From: Methylobacterium sp. WL1
GTDB taxonomy: Bacteria > Pseudomonadota > Alphaproteobacteria > Rhizobiales > Beijerinckiaceae
NCBI RefSeq assembly: GCF_008000895.1
Contig: NZ_CP042823.1
Location: 3,748,001 to 3,812,000 of the forward strand
Reading direction: 5' to 3'
Length of the DNA: 64,000 bases
The translations under genes were made by a program, and so were the position numbers. Below, piece after piece: positions 1-10,201 of the stretch (position 1 is its first letter; the number at the start of each line of letters is the position of its first letter). The notes below the pieces were generated by a model. The model saw nothing but the letters and a program-made list of their open reading frames with translations. It searched no databases and was not told where the DNA came from.

Positions 1-279
1 AACCCGGGATCGATGACCGTTCAAGATCTCGCGCCGTCGGCGGCTCGGGGTTCCGGGCTCGCCTGCGGCGTCCCGGAATGACAATGCGCCTTATCCGGTC
101 ATCGAAAAATCGCCGAAGGACGAATGGGCTTCGGCGATGCCGCGATCTGTCAGAAATCGCTTCCTCGGCACGATGACCCAGTAACCGCCTACGAATATCT
201 CGCAGCCTTGGTCGATGGACAGATCGCCGCTGTATTTGGCACCCCGGAACAGTGATGGCGGCTTGGGGATTCCCCGTGC
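1..279. other. Intergenic DNA at window edge
   Basis: No convincing gene is seen here. A short hairpin (TTCCGGG near 51 and CCCGGAA near 72) could be a terminator for a gene to the left of the window. On the minus strand, about 60 codons ending at 91 read as a plausible protein tail, with residues such as GGYWVIVPRKRF. They have no usable ATG, GTG or TTG start and run antisense into the next gene, so this may be a gene remnant. Confidence 0.4.
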
Positions 280-1041
280 ATGCCGACCTCCCTCTTCCCG
301 ACCGCCACTGCGTCCGCGCCGCGTCGTAAGTCCGTCGCCGCGCCGGCCGACCCGGCGGTCACCGACAAGGCGCGCGCGGTCCATGCCAGACTCTGCCCGG
401 TCTACGGCTGCCCGATCCCGTACTTCCACAGCCTCGATCCAGCGAGCGAGCTGATCTCGTCGCTGCTCTCGCACCGGACCCGCAACGCCGAATCCGGGCG
501 GGCCTTCAAGGCCTTGCGCGCTCGGTTCCCGGACTGGGAGGCGGTGATCGACGCCGATATGGCGGAGATCCAGGCTGCGATCGCCGGCGTGACCTGGCCG
601 GAGCTGAAGGCGCCCCGGATCCGCGACGTGCTGGTGGCGGTGCGCGATCGCTGCGGCAGCCTCGATCTGGCGTTCCTGGCGGGTATGGACGTCGCGGCGG
701 CCCGGGCCTGGCTGGAGGCGATCCCGGGAATCGGCCCGAAGACCAGCGCGGCGGTACTGTCGTTCTCGACCCTGCGGATGCCGGCCCTGCCGGTGGACAG
801 CCACCACCACCGCGTCGCCCAGCGCCTCGGGCTGATCGGTCCGCGGATCGATGTCGGACCCTCGCATGCCATCCTTCGGGCGCAACTGCCCGCGGACTGG
901 AGCGCGCAGGACCTCTACGACAATCACGAGATCCTGATGCTGCACGGCCAGCAGGTCTGCCATCATCGCCGTCCGGCCTGCGGGCGCTGCGTCCTGGTCG
1001 ATCTATGCCCGAGTGCGGCGCTGGCGGCCCGGGAGCCGTGA
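280..1041 (+). CDS. Endonuclease III-like DNA glycosylase (HhH-GPD)
   Basis: This is a base-excision-repair enzyme of the endonuclease III superfamily, expected to remove oxidised pyrimidines and nick abasic sites. A helix-hairpin-helix (IPGIGPKT, around residues 149-156) contains the lysine used for Schiff-base chemistry. The following VDSHHHRV supplies the catalytic aspartate. The C-terminus has the 4Fe-4S loop spacing C-x6-C-x2-C-x5-C. At 253 residues it is longer than E. coli Nth (211), mainly through an N-terminal extension, so a later start is possible. It may be a second paralogue rather than the housekeeping nth, so no symbol is given. Confidence 0.85.
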   Translation: MPTSLFPTATASAPRRKSVAAPADPAVTDKARAVHARLCPVYGCPIPYFHSLDPASELISSLLSHRTRNAESGRAFKALRARFPDWEAVIDADMAEIQAAIAGVTWPELKAPRIRDVLVAVRDRCGSLDLAFLAGMDVAAARAWLEAIPGIGPKTSAAVLSFSTLRMPALPVDSHHHRVAQRLGLIGPRIDVGPSHAILRAQLPADWSAQDLYDNHEILMLHGQQVCHHRRPACGRCVLVDLCPSAALAAREP

Positions 1042-1134
1042 GCGCATCCTTGACCGGTCCCGGCCGCGGGTGCGAGTAACCCCGCGCCCGGCAGGCGCGC
1101 AGCCCCGGCTATGTACTGCTCAGGATCGGCGCCG

Positions 1135-2199
1135 ATGGCCGCGTTCACCGAATTGGTCTTCTCGGGCGTCCAGCCCACCGGCAACCTGCATCTCGGGAAC
1201 TACCTCGGGGCGGTGAAACGCTTCGTGGAGATGCAGGCGCGCGACGCGCAGTGCCTGTACTGCGTTGTGGATATGCACGCGATCACCGTCTGGCAGGACC
1301 CCGAGGCCCTGCGCGGCCAGATCCGCGAAGTCACGGCCGCGTTCCTGGCCGCCGGCATCGATCCCAAGCGCGCGATCGTGTTCAACCAAAGCCAAGTGCC
1401 TCAGCACGCCGAACTCGCCTGGGTGTTCAACTGCGTCGCGCGGCTGGGTTGGCTGAACCGCATGACCCAGTTCAAGGAGAAGGCCGGCAAGGACCGGGAG
1501 AACGCCTCGATCGGGCTCTACGATTACCCGGTGCTGATGGCGGCCGACATCCTGGCCTACCGTGCCACCCACGTGCCCGTGGGCGAGGACCAGAAGCAGC
1601 ACTTGGAGCTGACCCGGGACATCGCCCAGAAGTTCAACACCGATTTTTCGGGCTCGATCGCAGCGCATGGCCACGGTGAGGCGTTCTTCCCGCTGACCGA
1701 GCCGTTGATCGGCGGGCCAGCCGCGCGAGTGATGTCGCTGCGGGATGGGTCCAAAAAAATGTCCAAGTCGGACCCGTCCGACAACGCGCGGATCAACCTC
1801 ACCGACGAGGCCGACACCATCGCCCAGAAAATCCGCCGGGCAAAAACGGATTCCGATCCGCTGCCTTCTGAAATCGCGGGGCTCAAGGAGCGGCCGGAGG
1901 CGGACAACCTCGTGGGGATCTACGCCGCACTCGCCGGCATCACCCGCGAGGAGGTGCTGCGCGATTTCGGCGGGGCGCAGTTCTCGACCTTCAAGCCGGC
2001 TCTGGCCGACCTCGCGGTGACGAACCTCGCGCCGATCGCCGGCGAGATGCGCCGGCTGACCGCCGATCCGGGCCATATCGACGCCGTGCTGGCCGACGGC
2101 GCCGGGCGGGCCGAAACGATCGCGGCGCAAACGCTGGACGCGGTCAAGGACATCGTCGGCTTCGTACGCCGGAGCCCGAACCTTCAGGCGGTGCGATGA
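1135..2199 (+). CDS. trpS: Tryptophanyl-tRNA synthetase
   Basis: This class I aminoacyl-tRNA synthetase charges tRNA-Trp in the cytosol. The N-terminal Rossmann fold carries the HIGH-like motif in [12 protein letters not shown]. The KMSKS loop is visible as KKMSKSDPS near residue 205. The length of 354 residues is normal for bacterial TrpS. The ATG at 1135 was preferred over one 24 bases upstream because the protein then begins directly with the conserved [15 protein letters not shown] segment. Its stop overlaps the start of the downstream dehalogenase by four bases (ATGA), so the two are probably translationally coupled. Confidence 0.97.
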   Translation: MAAFTELVFSGVQPTGNLHLGNYLGAVKRFVEMQARDAQCLYCVVDMHAITVWQDPEALRGQIREVTAAFLAAGIDPKRAIVFNQSQVPQHAELAWVFNCVARLGWLNRMTQFKEKAGKDRENASIGLYDYPVLMAADILAYRATHVPVGEDQKQHLELTRDIAQKFNTDFSGSIAAHGHGEAFFPLTEPLIGGPAARVMSLRDGSKKMSKSDPSDNARINLTDEADTIAQKIRRAKTDSDPLPSEIAGLKERPEADNLVGIYAALAGITREEVLRDFGGAQFSTFKPALADLAVTNLAPIAGEMRRLTADPGHIDAVLADGAGRAETIAAQTLDAVKDIVGFVRRSPNLQAVR

Positions 2200-2897
2200 C
2201 GGTCCGGGCGCTCGTCTTCGACGTCTTCGGGACGCTCGTCGACTGGCGCTCCGGGGTCGCCCGGGAGGCCGGGCGCCTGCTCAACGCTCAAGCGCCGGCG
2301 CTCGATGCCGGCGCCTTCGCCGATGCCTGGCGCGGATGTTACGGCCCGTCGATGGAGACCGTGCGCTCCGGCGCGCGTGCTTACGTCGATCTCGATACCC
2401 TGCAGGCGGAATCGCTCCCCGGCGTGCTGGCGCAGTTCGGCATCGCGGGTGTGCCGGACGACGTGCAGCGGGAGCTGGTCCAGGCCTGGCACCGGCTCGA
2501 CGCTTGGCCCGAGGTGCCGGACGCGATGCGCCGGCTGCGGGAGCGTTACCTCCTGGCGCCCAACTCCAACGGCCATGTCCGGCTCATGGCCGACCTCGCC
2601 CGGCGCAACGGCCTGATCTTCGACGCGATCCTGGGCGCCGGCTATTCCCGCGACTACAAGCCCAAGCCCGCGCTCTACCGCGACGCGGTGGCGGCGTTCG
2701 GCTTCGCGCCGGGCGAGACCCTGATGGTCGCGGCCCATTCGAACGACCTCGTGGCGGCGGCCAGCTACGGCCTATCCACCGCCCACATCGCCCGGCCCCA
2801 CGAGCACGGGCCGGCCAGCGGCGAGACCGCGCCGACTGTCCCGGTCACGTACGCGGCCCGCGACCTCGCGGACCTGGCCAATCAACTCGGCTGCTGA
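2196..2897 (+). CDS. Haloacid dehalogenase type II family hydrolase
   Basis: This is a HAD-superfamily hydrolase of the L-2-haloacid dehalogenase type. The N-terminal motif [11 protein letters not shown] contains the nucleophilic aspartate. LLAPNSNGH is the motif II region, and YKPKPALY supplies the motif III lysine. At 233 residues it matches the family length. The substrate cannot be read from sequence: family members act on 2-haloacids, but many genomic copies are phosphatase-like or of unknown role. It overlaps trpS by four bases and lies just upstream of the trans-aconitate methyltransferase. Confidence 0.85.
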   Translation: MTVRALVFDVFGTLVDWRSGVAREAGRLLNAQAPALDAGAFADAWRGCYGPSMETVRSGARAYVDLDTLQAESLPGVLAQFGIAGVPDDVQRELVQAWHRLDAWPEVPDAMRRLRERYLLAPNSNGHVRLMADLARRNGLIFDAILGAGYSRDYKPKPALYRDAVAAFGFAPGETLMVAAHSNDLVAAASYGLSTAHIARPHEHGPASGETAPTVPVTYAARDLADLANQLGC

Positions 2898-2921
2898 CGG
2901 CGGAACACGAGGGGGAGCAGG

Positions 2922-3704
2922 ATGGCCGATTGGAACCCCGCCCTCTACACCCGCTTCGAGGACGAGCGCACCCGGCCGGCGGCCGAGTTGCTGGCCCAGG
3001 TGCCCCTCGACCGGCCGCGCCTCGCCTACGATCTCGGCTGCGGCCCGGGTAATTCCACCGCGTTGATCGCGGCGCGCTTTCCCGATGCGGAGGTCATCGG
3101 GCTCGATACATCTCCGGCGATGCTGGAGAGCGCCCGGGCCCGCCTGCCCGGCCTCGGCTTCGCGCTCGCCGACGCCGCCACCTGGACACCGGAGCGGGCG
3201 CCGGACCTGATCTACGCCAACGCGGTGCTGCAATGGCTGCCCGACCATCCGGCGCTGCTGCCCCGGCTGTTCGGCCTTCTAGGGCCCGGCGGCGTGCTGG
3301 CGGTGCAGATGCCCGACAACCTCGCCGAGCCGTCGCACCGCCTGATGCGCGAGACCGCCTCCGCCGGCCCCTGGGCTGCGGCGATCGGAGATCCGGCTGT
3401 GGCCGGGCGCCTCGGCCGGATGCTGGACCCGGCCGGCTATTACGACCTGCTGGCGCCGCTGGCGGCCGACGTGGATGTCTGGCGCACCGCCTATCACCAC
3501 CCGATGGCGGATGCCGCCGCCATCGTGGATTGGGTCCTCGCCACAGGGCTGCGGCCGTTCCTCGATCCGCTGGATCCGGACCAGGCAGCCGGGTTCCTGG
3601 CCGCCTACGAGACCGCCATCGACACCGGCTACCCGCGCCGCAGCGACGGGCGACGCCTGCTGGCCTTTCCGCGGGTGTTCATCGTGGCCCGCAAAGGCGG
3701 GTAG
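2922..3704 (+). CDS. tam: Trans-aconitate 2-methyltransferase
   Basis: This is an S-adenosylmethionine-dependent methyltransferase that esterifies trans-aconitate, a spontaneous isomer of cis-aconitate that inhibits aconitase. The start [20 protein letters not shown] is characteristic of Tam. The SAM-binding motif I is [11 protein letters not shown] (around residues 36-46), followed by an acidic residue in VIGLDTS. The length of 260 residues is close to E. coli Tam (252). A strong GGGGAG ribosome site precedes the ATG. It probably belongs to the same transcript as trpS and the dehalogenase. Confidence 0.93.
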   Translation: MADWNPALYTRFEDERTRPAAELLAQVPLDRPRLAYDLGCGPGNSTALIAARFPDAEVIGLDTSPAMLESARARLPGLGFALADAATWTPERAPDLIYANAVLQWLPDHPALLPRLFGLLGPGGVLAVQMPDNLAEPSHRLMRETASAGPWAAAIGDPAVAGRLGRMLDPAGYYDLLAPLAADVDVWRTAYHHPMADAAAIVDWVLATGLRPFLDPLDPDQAAGFLAAYETAIDTGYPRRSDGRRLLAFPRVFIVARKGG

Positions 3705-3759
3705 CGGCTCCGGCTTCGGCGGGCACGGCTGACATCGCGCGCGCCATCGGATCGTCCCG

Positions 3760-3850
3760 CACCGTCATTGCGCGCCTTGCCCAGCGATACACCCCTTCCG
3801 GCGATCGTGCGTTGCCCTGGGTCGCTTCGCTCACGCTCGCAATGACGGTG
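3760..3850. repeat. Intergenic palindromic repeat
   Basis: A perfect 13-bp inverted pair, CACCGTCATTGCG at 3760-3772 and CGCAATGACGGTG at 3838-3850, flanks about 65 bases that include GGTCGCTTCGCTCACGCTCG. It lies between the convergent tam and pyridoxamine-oxidase-like genes. Such 'cgcaatgacgg' palindromes are common interspersed repeats in Rhizobiales genomes. Here it may also serve as a bidirectional terminator. Confidence 0.65.
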
Positions 3851-3871
3851 AGCCGTGCGTGGGGTGTTCGT

Positions 3872-4525
3872 TCAGGCCTCGCCGCGGGCGACGAGCGCCT
3901 CGTACTCGGCGACTTCAAGTTTGCCCTCTTGAGCGACCCGGGCCTTGTCCGCATCGCTGATCACGTCACCGGCGAGGTCAAGGCGCTTCCAGGAGGCCAG
4001 CGGGGTCTCGCGGCCGGGGGTCGGGACGTACTTGTTCTGCTCGAGCTTCTGGTACTTGTGGATGTAGCGCGGGCAGTTGACCCAGATCTTCTTCACCGCG
4101 ACCTTCACCAGGTACTTGGCCTCGGTGTACTCGGCCATCAGGGCGTCGTCGCGCAGCAGCGTGGCGTGGCCCTGGACGCGGATCCGGTGCGGCGTCTCGA
4201 AGTCGATGAACAGCAGGCCGACCTTAGCCTGACCCTCGATGTTGCCCATCGAGTAGAACATGCCGTTGCCGTCGAAGCCCGGGAAGGCGAGCGTGTTCTC
4301 ATCGAGCACCTTCACCACACCCGGGGGTCCGCCCTTGTACGAGACGGTCGGCATCCCGTCGGGATCGACCGTGGACAGGAAGAACATATCCCGGGAGGCG
4401 ATGAAGGCGCCCTCGTCCGGCTGGATGCTCTCGTGGACCCAATCCTCGTCGAGGCGCACGGCGAGCTTGGTGGTGCCGAACTCGGTCTGCAGCGCCCGGT
4501 GGGCGTCCGAATAGAGCGATGCCAT
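3872..4525 (-). CDS. Pyridoxamine 5'-phosphate oxidase family protein
   Basis: This is a flavin-binding split-barrel protein of the PNPOx-like family. The core around residues 45-75 (FLSTVDPDGMPTVSYKGGPP) is the FMN-binding strand-turn-strand, followed by LAFPGFDGNGMF. The protein is 217 residues when started at 4525, where GGAGAGGA sits at the right distance. A start 84 bases upstream is possible but has no such site. It is not PdxH itself. Relatives reduce or bind flavins or F420 or have unknown substrates. It lies downstream of ilvC, from which it is separated by tandem hairpins. Confidence 0.8.
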   Translation of the reverse strand: MASLYSDAHRALQTEFGTTKLAVRLDEDWVHESIQPDEGAFIASRDMFFLSTVDPDGMPTVSYKGGPPGVVKVLDENTLAFPGFDGNGMFYSMGNIEGQAKVGLLFIDFETPHRIRVQGHATLLRDDALMAEYTEAKYLVKVAVKKIWVNCPRYIHKYQKLEQNKYVPTPGRETPLASWKRLDLAGDVISDADKARVAQEGKLEVAEYEALVARGEA

Positions 4526-4616
4526 GGCGTGTCCTCTCCAACCCTGTCCGGTCCTCATGCAGCCGGGACCGCTGGGGCGGTTATTGTCGGGAAGGGTCGC
4601 GTTCGGCAACCGCCAA

Positions 4617-4682
4617 TAGAAAAGGCCGGCCTCGCTTTCGCGTGACCGGCCCCCGAGATGCGGCCGGGCAAAGCCCGGCCGC
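4617..4682 (-). terminator. ilvC terminator, two tandem hairpins
   Basis: Reading the minus strand after ilvC, the first hairpin is a 10-bp perfect stem with an AAA loop on the plus strand (4660-4682). The second is a GGCCGG...CCGGCC stem (4624-4651) with an inner CGC/GCG pairing, followed by TTTTCTATT. The second has the form of an intrinsic terminator. Confidence 0.75.
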
Positions 4683-4693
4683 CAAATCCCAAA

Positions 4694-5749
<1,056 letters not shown>

Positions 5750-6415
5750 TTAGGCTTTGGCCTGGCCGTACAGGGCCAGGAACTGCTCCACGGCGCGCTC
5801 CGCATCGCGCCGGATCTCATCTGCATCGAGGTCGAGCGCCTCGCCGAGCAGAAGTCGGATCTGAATATCGCGGCCGACGAGGCCGAAGAAGGTCCGGAAC
5901 GCCGCCTCGCTGTCGGCGAAAGCGAGGAGCCCGGCGGTGCGCCCGGCCTCCAGCACCGGCTTCACCCGCTCACCGATGGCGAAGCGACCGTTCGCCAGTA
6001 CGATGCCGCCGAGGTTGCTCTTGCGCGAGCCGGCATGGGCGACGGCGATCCGGTTCAGCGCCACCGAGGTGCGGCTCGCGATCACCGTCAACCAGGAGAC
6101 CGCGAAGTCCTGAAGATGCTCCCGCAGGGTCGTCCCGTCGAGGGTTTGCACGGCCTCGCGGCCGGCATGGACCCGGGACGCCTGCCACCGCACGGTGGCG
6201 GTGAGCAGGCCGTCGCGGTCGCCGAACCATTTGTACAGCGTCTCCTTGGAGCAGCTGGCCCGGCGCGCGACGGCGTCCATGGTGAGTTGGTCCCCGTCCT
6301 CGACCATGAGGGCGAGCACGGCATCGAGCACCGCCTGCTGGCGCACGGATGGCGGCTCGTGCGCCTGGGCGCCCGCCTCCATCGTCTCCTGCCGCTCAGC
6401 GAGGCTCGACCGCAT
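5750..6415 (-). CDS. TetR family transcriptional regulator
   Basis: The N-terminal helix-turn-helix (MDAVARRASCSKETLYKWFG, residues 46-65) is followed by an all-helical ligand-binding C-terminal domain typical of TetR repressors. The length is 221 residues; an alternative ATG at 6382 would remove 11 residues. A perfect 16-bp palindrome lies 13 bases upstream of the 6415 start, where a repressor would block its own promoter, so autoregulation is likely. The ligand is unknown. The gene follows a GST on the same strand, which suggests an electrophile or detoxification role. Confidence 0.9.
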   Translation of the reverse strand: MRSSLAERQETMEAGAQAHEPPSVRQQAVLDAVLALMVEDGDQLTMDAVARRASCSKETLYKWFGDRDGLLTATVRWQASRVHAGREAVQTLDGTTLREHLQDFAVSWLTVIASRTSVALNRIAVAHAGSRKSNLGGIVLANGRFAIGERVKPVLEAGRTAGLLAFADSEAAFRTFFGLVGRDIQIRLLLGEALDLDADEIRRDAERAVEQFLALYGQAKA

Positions 6416-6427
6416 CGTTCCCAGTAC

Positions 6428-6443
6428 CGTACCGTACGGTACG
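6428..6443. promoter_or_regulatory. Putative TetR operator palindrome
   Basis: CGTACCGTACGGTACG is a perfect 16-bp palindrome located 13 bases upstream of the TetR-family start codon and downstream of the GST stop. Its symmetry, size and position fit an operator for the adjacent repressor. The assignment is inferred from position. Confidence 0.65.
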
Positions 6444-6493
6444 CTCGATAGAGCGATTCGTCCGACGCCGCAAGGGGCCGGACGACGCTGGAT

Positions 6494-7138
6494 CTACGCT
6501 GGCAGGGACAGCCCCTCGCGCCCGAATACCGCCTGCACCGCCGGCCGCTCGGCGACCCGTCGAGCGTGTGCGTGCCAGGCCGGAAAGCGCTCTGCCATAT
6601 CGAACTTGATCGACGACCCGGACGCCCAGACCCAGAACACCATCAGGTAGGCATCGACCACGCCGTAGCGATCGCCCACCGCCCAGCCGCCGTTCGAGAG
6701 CCGGACCTCGGTCATGGTGCAGAGGTCGCCGTAGGTGTCCGCAGCCTTGGCACGGATGCCGGCGAAGGCGTCCTCGTCGGCGGTGTAGCGCTCGGGGCGA
6801 CGGACATGCGCGTAGGCGACGTGGTGGTTGGCGGCGAGCCAGCCCAACCACTCGTCGGCCACGGCCTGCGCGCGCAGGTCGGTCGGCCAAAAGCCCTTCT
6901 CGGGCACGGAGCGGGCGACGTGGCGCAGGATCGCGGCGCACTCGGTCAGCACCCAGCCGTCCTCGACCAGAGCTGGCACACGGCCGCGCTCGTTGATCGC
7001 GAGGTATTCCGGTGCCCTCTGGTCCCCCGCCGCGAGGTTGAGCTTCACGCCCTCGAACGGCAGCCCTGATTCTTCGAGGATGATGTGGGCGGCCAGTGAG
7101 CAGGCGCCGGGGGCGTAGTAGAGGGTGCGGGTTGTCAT
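6494..7138 (-). CDS. Glutathione S-transferase
   Basis: This cytosolic GST conjugates glutathione to electrophiles. The N-terminal thioredoxin-like domain begins TLYYAPGACSLAAHI, which has the beta-class pattern with a cysteine near the active site. NERGRVPALV is the cis-proline loop. The helical C-terminal domain includes FWVWASGSSI. The start at 7138 gives 214 residues; a 9-residue longer form is possible. It is the first gene upstream of the TetR regulator and is probably co-transcribed with it. Confidence 0.9.
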   Translation of the reverse strand: MTTRTLYYAPGACSLAAHIILEESGLPFEGVKLNLAAGDQRAPEYLAINERGRVPALVEDGWVLTECAAILRHVARSVPEKGFWPTDLRAQAVADEWLGWLAANHHVAYAHVRRPERYTADEDAFAGIRAKAADTYGDLCTMTEVRLSNGGWAVGDRYGVVDAYLMVFWVWASGSSIKFDMAERFPAWHAHARRVAERPAVQAVFGREGLSLPA

Positions 7139-7182
7139 GCGGGCCCTTTGCGGTCTTGGAATCAATAGCAGGCAACCCGGGA

Positions 7183-7461
7183 TTACCGCCTCGGATCCGC
7201 GAACCGGGATGCCTGCAGGCCGATCAGTGTCGCGACCCGGGGGCGAGCCTCGGCGAGAACCACAGCGGGTGCCGTGCCAAGGCGTCTCAAGATGCGGGTA
7301 CGCTGATCGATCACGCGGACCTGATCCGTCGAAGCCGCGCCCGCACCGACGGAGCCGGGCGGCAGCATGACTTCCGCGGCCAGGGCTCGCTGTTGCGCCA
7401 GGTGCGCACGGCTCAGCCGCGCGGCGAGATCATCGCCCCAGCATGTGACCTCGGCTTCCAT
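7183..7461 (-). CDS. Hypothetical protein downstream of ilvN
   Basis: This 92-residue open frame starts MEAEVTCWGDDLAARL and is rich in alanine, arginine and leucine. I recognise no domain, signal peptide or membrane segment. It begins 53 bases after the ilvN stop and is on the same strand. A start 15 bases earlier (MGCGAM) is equally possible. The family is unknown, so it could be a small accessory protein or a non-coding frame. Confidence 0.35.
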   Translation of the reverse strand: MEAEVTCWGDDLAARLSRAHLAQQRALAAEVMLPPGSVGAGAASTDQVRVIDQRTRILRRLGTAPAVVLAEARPRVATLIGLQASRFADPRR

Positions 7462-7514
7462 GGCTCCGCATCCCACGAGGACGGCGGAGCATAGCAGATC
7501 CGAGCCTTTGGCCC

Positions 7515-8057
7515 CTACAGCGGCTCCGACCCGCGCCCCATGGCGCTGATGCCGGTGCGGCAGATCTCGACCAGGCCGATCACGCTCATCAGGCGCACGA
7601 ACCGGTCGATCTCCTCGGTGGCGCCTGTCAGCTCGAACACGAAGGAGTTGAGCGTGGCGTCGAGCGTCTTGGCGCCGAAGGCGGCGGCCAGGCGCAGGGC
7701 CTCGCTGCGGTGCTCGCCTTCGCCCTTGACCTTCACGAGGCAGATCTCGCGCTCCAGCGCGTTGCCCTGGAGCGTCAGGTCCACGACCCGGTGGACCGGC
7801 ACCAGCCGGTCGAGCTGCGCCTTGATCTGCTCGATCACGGCGTTGGTGCCGGCGGTCACGATGGTGATGCGCGAGATGTGGCGCGCCTCCTCGGTCTCGG
7901 AGACGGTCAGGCTCTCGATGTTATAGCCGCGGCCGGAGAACATGCCGGAGATGCGGGCGAGCACGCCGGGCTCGTTGTCCACGATCACGGCGAGCGTGTG
8001 CCGGTTCACCGGCTCGACGCGGACGGCGTCGGGATAGTGGGTGTTCATCGCGTTCAT
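7515..8057 (-). CDS. ilvN: Acetolactate synthase small (regulatory) subunit
   Basis: This is the regulatory subunit that gives acetohydroxyacid synthase its valine feedback inhibition. An N-terminal ACT domain is visible in HTLAVIVDNEPGVLARISGMF followed by RGYNIESLTV. The C-terminal domain includes SFVFELTGATEEIDRFVRLM. Starting at 8057 gives 180 residues; a second ATG at 8048 would give 177. It lies 130 bases downstream of ilvB on the same strand and shares the attenuator-controlled transcript. In many alphaproteobacteria it is labelled ilvH. Confidence 0.96.
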   Translation of the reverse strand: MNAMNTHYPDAVRVEPVNRHTLAVIVDNEPGVLARISGMFSGRGYNIESLTVSETEEARHISRITIVTAGTNAVIEQIKAQLDRLVPVHRVVDLTLQGNALEREICLVKVKGEGEHRSEALRLAAAFGAKTLDATLNSFVFELTGATEEIDRFVRLMSVIGLVEICRTGISAMGRGSEPL

Positions 8058-8187
8058 CGCCGGCTTCGTCCTCGTCCAGTCCTGCTCATGGCGGCGATCC
8101 GAGCGCGTCTCGCGCAAGGCAAGCGCGACCGCGCACCGCCGCCCATGCGGCGGGCAGCGGCCCCGAAGGGCCGCCACCCTGAAAACC

Positions 8188-9963
8188 TCACACCAGCATC
8201 TTGCCTTCCTCGGAGATCACGTCGCCGAGTTCGACGCCGGTCTCACCGAGGTAATCGGACAGGAGCATCTCGTTATGCGCCTTGCCCGACGGGATCATCG
8301 GGAAGCAGTTCTCGGTCTTGTCGACGATGCAATCGAACAGCACCGGCCCGTCATAGGCCAGCATCTCCGCGATCGCGCCGTCGAGGTCGCCCGGCTTCTC
8401 GCAGCGCATGCCCTTGGCGCCGTAGGCCTCCGCCAGCTTGACGAAGTCCGGAAGGCTCTCGGAGTAGCTCTGCGAGTAGCGCGAACCGTGCAGCAGCTCC
8501 TGCCACTGCCGAACCATGCCCATGTACTCGTTGTTCAGGATGAACACCTTGACCGGCAGCCGGTACTGAACCGCGGTCGAGAGTTCCTGCATGTTCATCA
8601 GGATCGAGGCCTCGCCGGCGATGTCGATCACCAGCCCCTTCGGGTGGGCGAGCTGCGTGCCGATGGCCGCCGGCAGGCCGTACCCCATGGTGCCGAGGCC
8701 GCCGCTCGTCATCCAGCGGTTCGGCTCGTCGTACTTGAAGTACTGCGCCGCCCACATCTGATGCTGGCCGACCTCGGTGGTGATGTAGGTCTCGCGATCC
8801 TTGCAGGCTTCGTAGAGGCGCTGCACGGCGTATTGCGGCTTGATGATCGTCCCCGACGGCCAGTAGGCGAGGCAGTCCCGCGCCTTCCAAGCGCCGATCT
8901 TCTGGAACCACGGGTCGAGGTTGGATTTCTCCGGCCGCGACGGCAGGGCGCGCCAGGCCTCAAGCATGTCGGCCAGCACCGAGGCGCAGTCGCCCACGAT
9001 CCCGACATCGACCTTGACCACCTTGTTGATCGAGGAGGCGTCGACGTCGATGTGGATCTTCTTGGAGAACGGCGAGAACGCGTCGAGCCGGCCGGTGATC
9101 CGGTCATCGAACCGGGCGCCGACGCAGATCATCACGTCGCACTCGTGCATCGCGAGGTTGGCCTCGTAGGTCCCGTGCATGCCGAGCATGCCCAGGAACT
9201 TCGGGTCCGTGCCCGGATAGGCGCCGAGCCCCATCAGGGTCGAGGTGACCGGGAAACCGGTCTCGGCAACCAGCTCGCGCAAGAGCCGCGAGGCCTCCGG
9301 GCCGGAATTGATCACGCCGCCGCCGGTGTAGAAGACCGGGCGGCGTGCGGTCGCCATCATCTCGACCGCCGCGCGGATCCGGTCGCCGTCGCCCTTGACG
9401 GCGGGGCGGTAGGTCTTGTGGCTCGAGATCTCCGGGCGCTCGTAGAGGCCGGAGGCGAACTGGATGTCCTTGGGCAGATCGACCACGACCGGACCGGGCC
9501 GGCCGTTCGCCGCGACGTAGAACGCCTCGTGCAGGATCCGCGGCAGGTCCTCGATCGATTTGACCAGGTAATTGTGCTTCGTGCAGTGGCGCGTGATGCC
9601 GACCGTGTCGCACTCCTGGAAGGCGTCGGTGCCGATGAGGTGCGTCGGAACCTGCCCGGTGATGCAGACGAGCGGGATCGAATCGAGCAGCGCGTCGGTG
9701 AGGCCGGTGACGATGTTGGTGGCACCGGGCCCCGACGTGACCAGCACGCAGCCGACCTTGCCGGACGAGCGCGCATAGCCCTCGGCCGCGTGCACCGCGC
9801 CCTGCTCGTGCCGGACGAGCACGTGCTTCACCGCGTCCTGGTGGAACAGAGCGTCGTAGATCGGAAGTACGGCACCGCCCGGATAGCCGAACAGCGTGTC
9901 CACGCCCTTATCCCGGAATGCCCGGATGACCATCTCGGCCCCGGTCATGACCTCGCCGCCCAT
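8188..9963 (-). CDS. ilvB: Acetolactate synthase large (catalytic) subunit
   Basis: This thiamine-diphosphate enzyme condenses pyruvate with pyruvate or 2-oxobutyrate, the first common step to Val, Leu and Ile. The N-terminal ThDP-binding domain holds the activating glutamate in LVRHEQGAVHAAEGYA. A central FAD-binding domain follows. The C-terminal ThDP motif runs from the GDG-equivalent DIAGEASILMN to LNNEYMGMV. The ATG at 9963 is preceded by GGAGGAGGAGAG and gives 591 residues, a normal length. Upstream lie a leader peptide and an attenuator. The gene is often called ilvI in related genomes. Confidence 0.97.
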   Translation of the reverse strand: MGGEVMTGAEMVIRAFRDKGVDTLFGYPGGAVLPIYDALFHQDAVKHVLVRHEQGAVHAAEGYARSSGKVGCVLVTSGPGATNIVTGLTDALLDSIPLVCITGQVPTHLIGTDAFQECDTVGITRHCTKHNYLVKSIEDLPRILHEAFYVAANGRPGPVVVDLPKDIQFASGLYERPEISSHKTYRPAVKGDGDRIRAAVEMMATARRPVFYTGGGVINSGPEASRLLRELVAETGFPVTSTLMGLGAYPGTDPKFLGMLGMHGTYEANLAMHECDVMICVGARFDDRITGRLDAFSPFSKKIHIDVDASSINKVVKVDVGIVGDCASVLADMLEAWRALPSRPEKSNLDPWFQKIGAWKARDCLAYWPSGTIIKPQYAVQRLYEACKDRETYITTEVGQHQMWAAQYFKYDEPNRWMTSGGLGTMGYGLPAAIGTQLAHPKGLVIDIAGEASILMNMQELSTAVQYRLPVKVFILNNEYMGMVRQWQELLHGSRYSQSYSESLPDFVKLAEAYGAKGMRCEKPGDLDGAIAEMLAYDGPVLFDCIVDKTENCFPMIPSGKAHNEMLLSDYLGETGVELGDVISEEGKMLV

Positions 9964-10146
9964 GCTCTCCTCCTCCGCTCCCCGGATCGTCAACGGCGGT
10001 CGTGCGCCGCCGGACGGGCCGGTTCTTCTCGTCCTGCACCTTCGTCACGCGAGGCGGCATCCGCCTCGCTCGAAAGTCCTGTCTCCGTCGGTATCTCGAA
10101 CGCGTGGATCTCGTTGGTCGTGATGCGTCACCGGGCAGCGGGCAAT

Positions 10147-10172
10147 AAAAAAGGGCCCCTAGGGACCCTGCA
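10147..10172 (-). terminator. ilvB attenuator terminator
   Basis: On the minus strand AGGGTCCC-TA-GGGGCCCT (10152-10169) forms an 8-bp stem with one G-U pair, followed by six T residues: an intrinsic terminator about 185 bases before the ilvB start. The segment TGCAG at 10168-10172 can instead pair with CTGCA at 10190-10194. This would disrupt the base of the terminator stem, giving the alternative fold expected of an attenuator. Confidence 0.8.
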
Positions 10173-10201
10173 TGCGCCACCGCTCGGATTGCAGCCCTGG
10201 T

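Noticed and set aside
91..966. Minus-strand frame antisense to the endonuclease III-like gene
   Set aside because: Most is Arg/Gly-rich shadow coding of the plus-strand gene. Only the last about 60 codons look protein-like, and they have no start codon.
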